Below, piece after piece: positions 31,379 through 33,450 of a stretch of 33,450 nucleotides of DNA. The notes beneath the pieces are model-generated. The model was given only the letters and a program-made list of their open reading frames with translations, was not told the DNA's origin and made no database searches. The stretch spans positions 1 to 33,450 of the forward strand of contig JBMFIF010000012.1 of assembly GCA_049976445.1 (NCBI GenBank). The letters run 5' to 3'. Source of the DNA: JAVZOV01 sp049976445. GTDB lineage: Archaea > Thermoproteota > Thermoprotei > Gearchaeales > WAQG01. Position numbers and translations under genes: made by a program. Position 1 is the stretch's first letter. Each line of letters opens with the position of its first letter.

Positions 31379-33355
31379 TTATTCCTCCTCTTTTTGAAGC
31401 AGTGGAACTATTTTTTCATAAAAATCTAGAGATCCTGGATTTATGAGAGCGTCTCTGTTGGTTACAGGTTTGCCATTTATTATATTGTAAACTGCGCTTT
31501 CCACCTTTTTCATATTAAATGTGTATGGTATATCTGGTGTTTCTATTATTAAGGCTGGGACATGTCTAGGTGAGGCTTCATCACGTAACGTTTTTCTTAT
31601 CTTATCTTTTAATTCGTCTGTCAATTTGTATCCATGATTTAGTTTAACAAATAGTATAATACGTTCATCACCTTTCCACCTCTGTCCAACAGCAAGACTA
31701 TCAGCAATTTCCTTAAATTTCTCTAGTATTCTATAAATCTCTGCAGGGCCAATACGTACACCAGAAGGTTTGAGAGTAAAATCTGAGCGTCCAAGGAAAG
31801 TTATTCCACCAGTATCGCTGTGAATTATAATCCAATCTCCATGTCTCCATACATTGTGACGCGGAGCATAATAACTAAAATAGGATTCCCAGTATTTTTT
31901 GCCATCAGGATCATTCCAGAAGTAAAGAGGCATTGAGGGTGCTGGAGCTTCACATACAAGTTCTCCCTGTTGATCGAGGACTGGATTTCCTTTTTCATCA
32001 AATGCTTTAATTTTCATTCCAAGAGCTGGACCTTGTAATTCACCTGCAAAAACTGGTTGTATTGGAGAACCTGCAGCAAAACAACCGTTAATATCAGTAC
32101 CACCAGAAATAGAATTAAAGTGTAAATCAGCTTTAATTTCTCTGTAAACATACTCAAATCCTTCGGCTGAAAGAGGAGAACCAGTTTGAGAGATTTCTCT
32201 TAACGATGATAGATCAAAAAACTTTTTAGGCTGTGCTCCAACACTTCTAAGATAGTTTATATAACTTGCGCTGCAACCAAAAATTGTTATCCTCTCTTCT
32301 TGAACCAGTCTCCACATTGTTGTCCAATCTGGATAGTTAGGATTACCATCATACAGGACTATAGTAGCACCAACGGCAAGAGAGCTCATTAACCAATTCC
32401 ACATCATCCAACTGGGACTTGTTATGTATGTAATTCTATCCTCACGTTTCAAATCTGTATGAAGGATGAGTTCTTTTAAATGATTAATTAAGACACCCCC
32501 GGCTCCCTGAACCATGCTTTTCGGTTTTCCTGTCGTACCAGATGAAAACATTATGTAAACTGGATGATCAAAAGGTAATTGTTCAAAAATAATTTCCTGT
32601 ACCGTAGATGAAATAAAATCATTGTAGAGAATAGCATTAGGAATAGTGCTTATATCAGGTTTATCATTTACATATGGAACAATAATGATCTTTTCTAATG
32701 AAGAAATCCCTTTAGCAATCTTCTCAACATTGGGCAATAAATTATAAATTCTTCCTTTATACGGATAACCATCAACAGTAAATAAGATTTTTGGGCTTAT
32801 CTGATTAAATCGGTCTAAGACAGCATTAGGTCCTAATTCAGCACCACATGATGACCATATAGCACCTATACTTGTAGATGCTAACATAGCTATTGGAGTC
32901 TCTGGTATATTAGGCATATAAGCTGCAACACGATCTCCAGGGGAAAGCCCAAGATCTCTTAAAGGTTTTACTAAACGTGATACTATATCATATAATTCGG
33001 AATATGTTAATCGTTTATATTTTCCATTTTCAGATCTAAATATGAAAGCTAAATGATTATCCCTATATCTTAAAAGATTCTCAGCAAAATTTAATCGAGC
33101 ACCTATAAACCATCTAGCACCAGGAAACTTACTTAAATCGTCAACTATAATATCATATGTACGTGATGCTTTAATCCCAACAAAATCCCAGACTGCAGCC
33201 CAAAAGTCTGATATATTTTCTATAGACCATCTATACAGTTCATTATAAGATTTTATCTTTAAGTCGTATTTCTTGTTTATAAACTCGATAAACTTCGTTA
33301 TATTAGCTTGTTTTACTCGTTCTTCCGAAGGAACCCATAAAGGTGTCTTCATCAT
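31379..33355 (-). CDS. Acetoacetate-CoA ligase (acetoacetyl-CoA synthetase)
   Basis: Adenylate-forming enzyme activating acetoacetate, or a similar short acid, to its CoA thioester. The 658-aa length matches the family. AMP-binding core: IMFSSGTTGKPKSMVQGAGG followed by NHLKELILHTDL, a pattern specific to acetoacetyl-CoA synthetases. Then TSPSWMMWNWLMSSLAVGAT, SISGGTDINGCFAAGSPIQP (substrate pocket) and HGDWIIIHSDTGGITFLGRS (ribose-binding Asp). The hinge and C-terminal domain contain GVRIGPAEIYRIL and the near-C-terminal IPYTFNMKKVESAV with the catalytic-type Lys. Related acyl-CoA synthetases cannot be fully excluded. ATG at 33355 or 33352; AT-rich promoter immediately upstream. Confidence 0.9.
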   Translation of the reverse strand: MMKTPLWVPSEERVKQANITKFIEFINKKYDLKIKSYNELYRWSIENISDFWAAVWDFVGIKASRTYDIIVDDLSKFPGARWFIGARLNFAENLLRYRDNHLAFIFRSENGKYKRLTYSELYDIVSRLVKPLRDLGLSPGDRVAAYMPNIPETPIAMLASTSIGAIWSSCGAELGPNAVLDRFNQISPKILFTVDGYPYKGRIYNLLPNVEKIAKGISSLEKIIIVPYVNDKPDISTIPNAILYNDFISSTVQEIIFEQLPFDHPVYIMFSSGTTGKPKSMVQGAGGVLINHLKELILHTDLKREDRITYITSPSWMMWNWLMSSLAVGATIVLYDGNPNYPDWTTMWRLVQEERITIFGCSASYINYLRSVGAQPKKFFDLSSLREISQTGSPLSAEGFEYVYREIKADLHFNSISGGTDINGCFAAGSPIQPVFAGELQGPALGMKIKAFDEKGNPVLDQQGELVCEAPAPSMPLYFWNDPDGKKYWESYFSYYAPRHNVWRHGDWIIIHSDTGGITFLGRSDFTLKPSGVRIGPAEIYRILEKFKEIADSLAVGQRWKGDERIILFVKLNHGYKLTDELKDKIRKTLRDEASPRHVPALIIETPDIPYTFNMKKVESAVYNIINGKPVTNRDALINPGSLDFYEKIVPLLQKEEE

Positions 33356-33422
33356 ATTAACTATACTATATAAGAGATGGTTTCAAAATATTTAAGCTTT
33401 TCGCTTTTCATGTTGTGAGGTC

Positions 33423-33444
33423 GAGGAGGATTTCTCCTCTTTTT
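33423..33444 (+). terminator. Hairpin followed by T-run at the window end
   Basis: GAGGAG (33423-33428) pairs with CTCCTC (33434-33439) around GATTT and is followed by TTTTT. It has the form of an intrinsic terminator on the plus strand, but no plus-strand gene ends here inside the window. It might belong to the next, unseen region. Confidence 0.3.
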
Positions 33445-33450
33445 ATGAGT

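Noticed and set aside
1..33450. CRISPR arrays or defence systems
   Set aside because: No regularly spaced direct repeats and no cas, restriction or toxin-like genes are visible.

Overview
The window is AT-rich archaeal DNA, most likely from a thermophilic member of the Thermoproteota (TACK group). Evidence: archaeal/eukaryotic-type ribosomal proteins (S4e, L32e, L19e, L34e, L14e), RNase P protein Rpp29, SecY, a Cbf5 gene split by a splicing-endonuclease-type intron, a tRNA with an intron at a non-canonical position, and AT-rich TATA boxes close to start codons. The species cannot be named from the sequence alone. Many starts are preceded by a GGTGA-type Shine-Dalgarno whose own GTG is in frame, so several starts are placed 9-24 nt downstream of the longest reading frame.

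Layout. 1-191: leader with a hairpin and the promoter of the ribosomal cluster. 192-16243: fused S10-spc-type superoperon, all on the plus strand: L3, L4, L23, L2, S19, L22, S3, L29, Rpp29, S17, L14, L24, S4e, L5, S14, S8, L6, L32e, L19e, L18, S5, L30, L15, SecY, an EMC3/DUF106 membrane protein, L34e, cytidylate kinase, L14e and Cbf5. 16244-18302: a structured intergenic region, then a frameshifted sulfide:quinone-oxidoreductase-like flavoprotein and its DUF1641 partner. 18343-18449: tRNA-Ser(GGA) with a 21-nt D-loop intron. 18599-21431 (minus): a CDF metal transporter with three tandem C-terminal domains and an SDR reductase, separated by two MITE-like elements. 21559-25609 (plus): AlaX editing protein, ThiL and two tandem PurP paralogues, followed by a convergent RidA gene. 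26224-26298: tRNA-Cys(GCA), minus strand. 26554-30010 (plus): tightly packed ECF transporter operon (S component, fused double ATPase, T component) ending in a purine-type phosphoribosyltransferase. 29926-33355 (minus): a beta-hydroxyacid dehydrogenase that overlaps the previous gene tail to tail, a second copy of the MITE, a possible transposase relic and an acetoacetate-CoA ligase.

Main discovery. The Cbf5 coding sequence is interrupted by a 19-nt insertion that splits the codon of the predicted catalytic aspartate. Removing it restores the frame and the conserved GGTLDPKVSG motif. The tRNA-Ser D-loop carries a 21-nt intron that starts with the same AGCAA, ends with nearly the same GCGGG-N-AA and follows the same exon sequence CCTAG. 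The two can fold into the same small bulge-helix-bulge-like structure. This looks like one mini-intron family shared by a tRNA and an mRNA, consistent with intron movement between RNA classes. Secondary observations: two families of MITEs with 8-bp target duplications, a scattered set of decayed IS200/IS605-like end hairpins, and a divergent PurP paralogue lacking the usual glycine-rich ATP loop.
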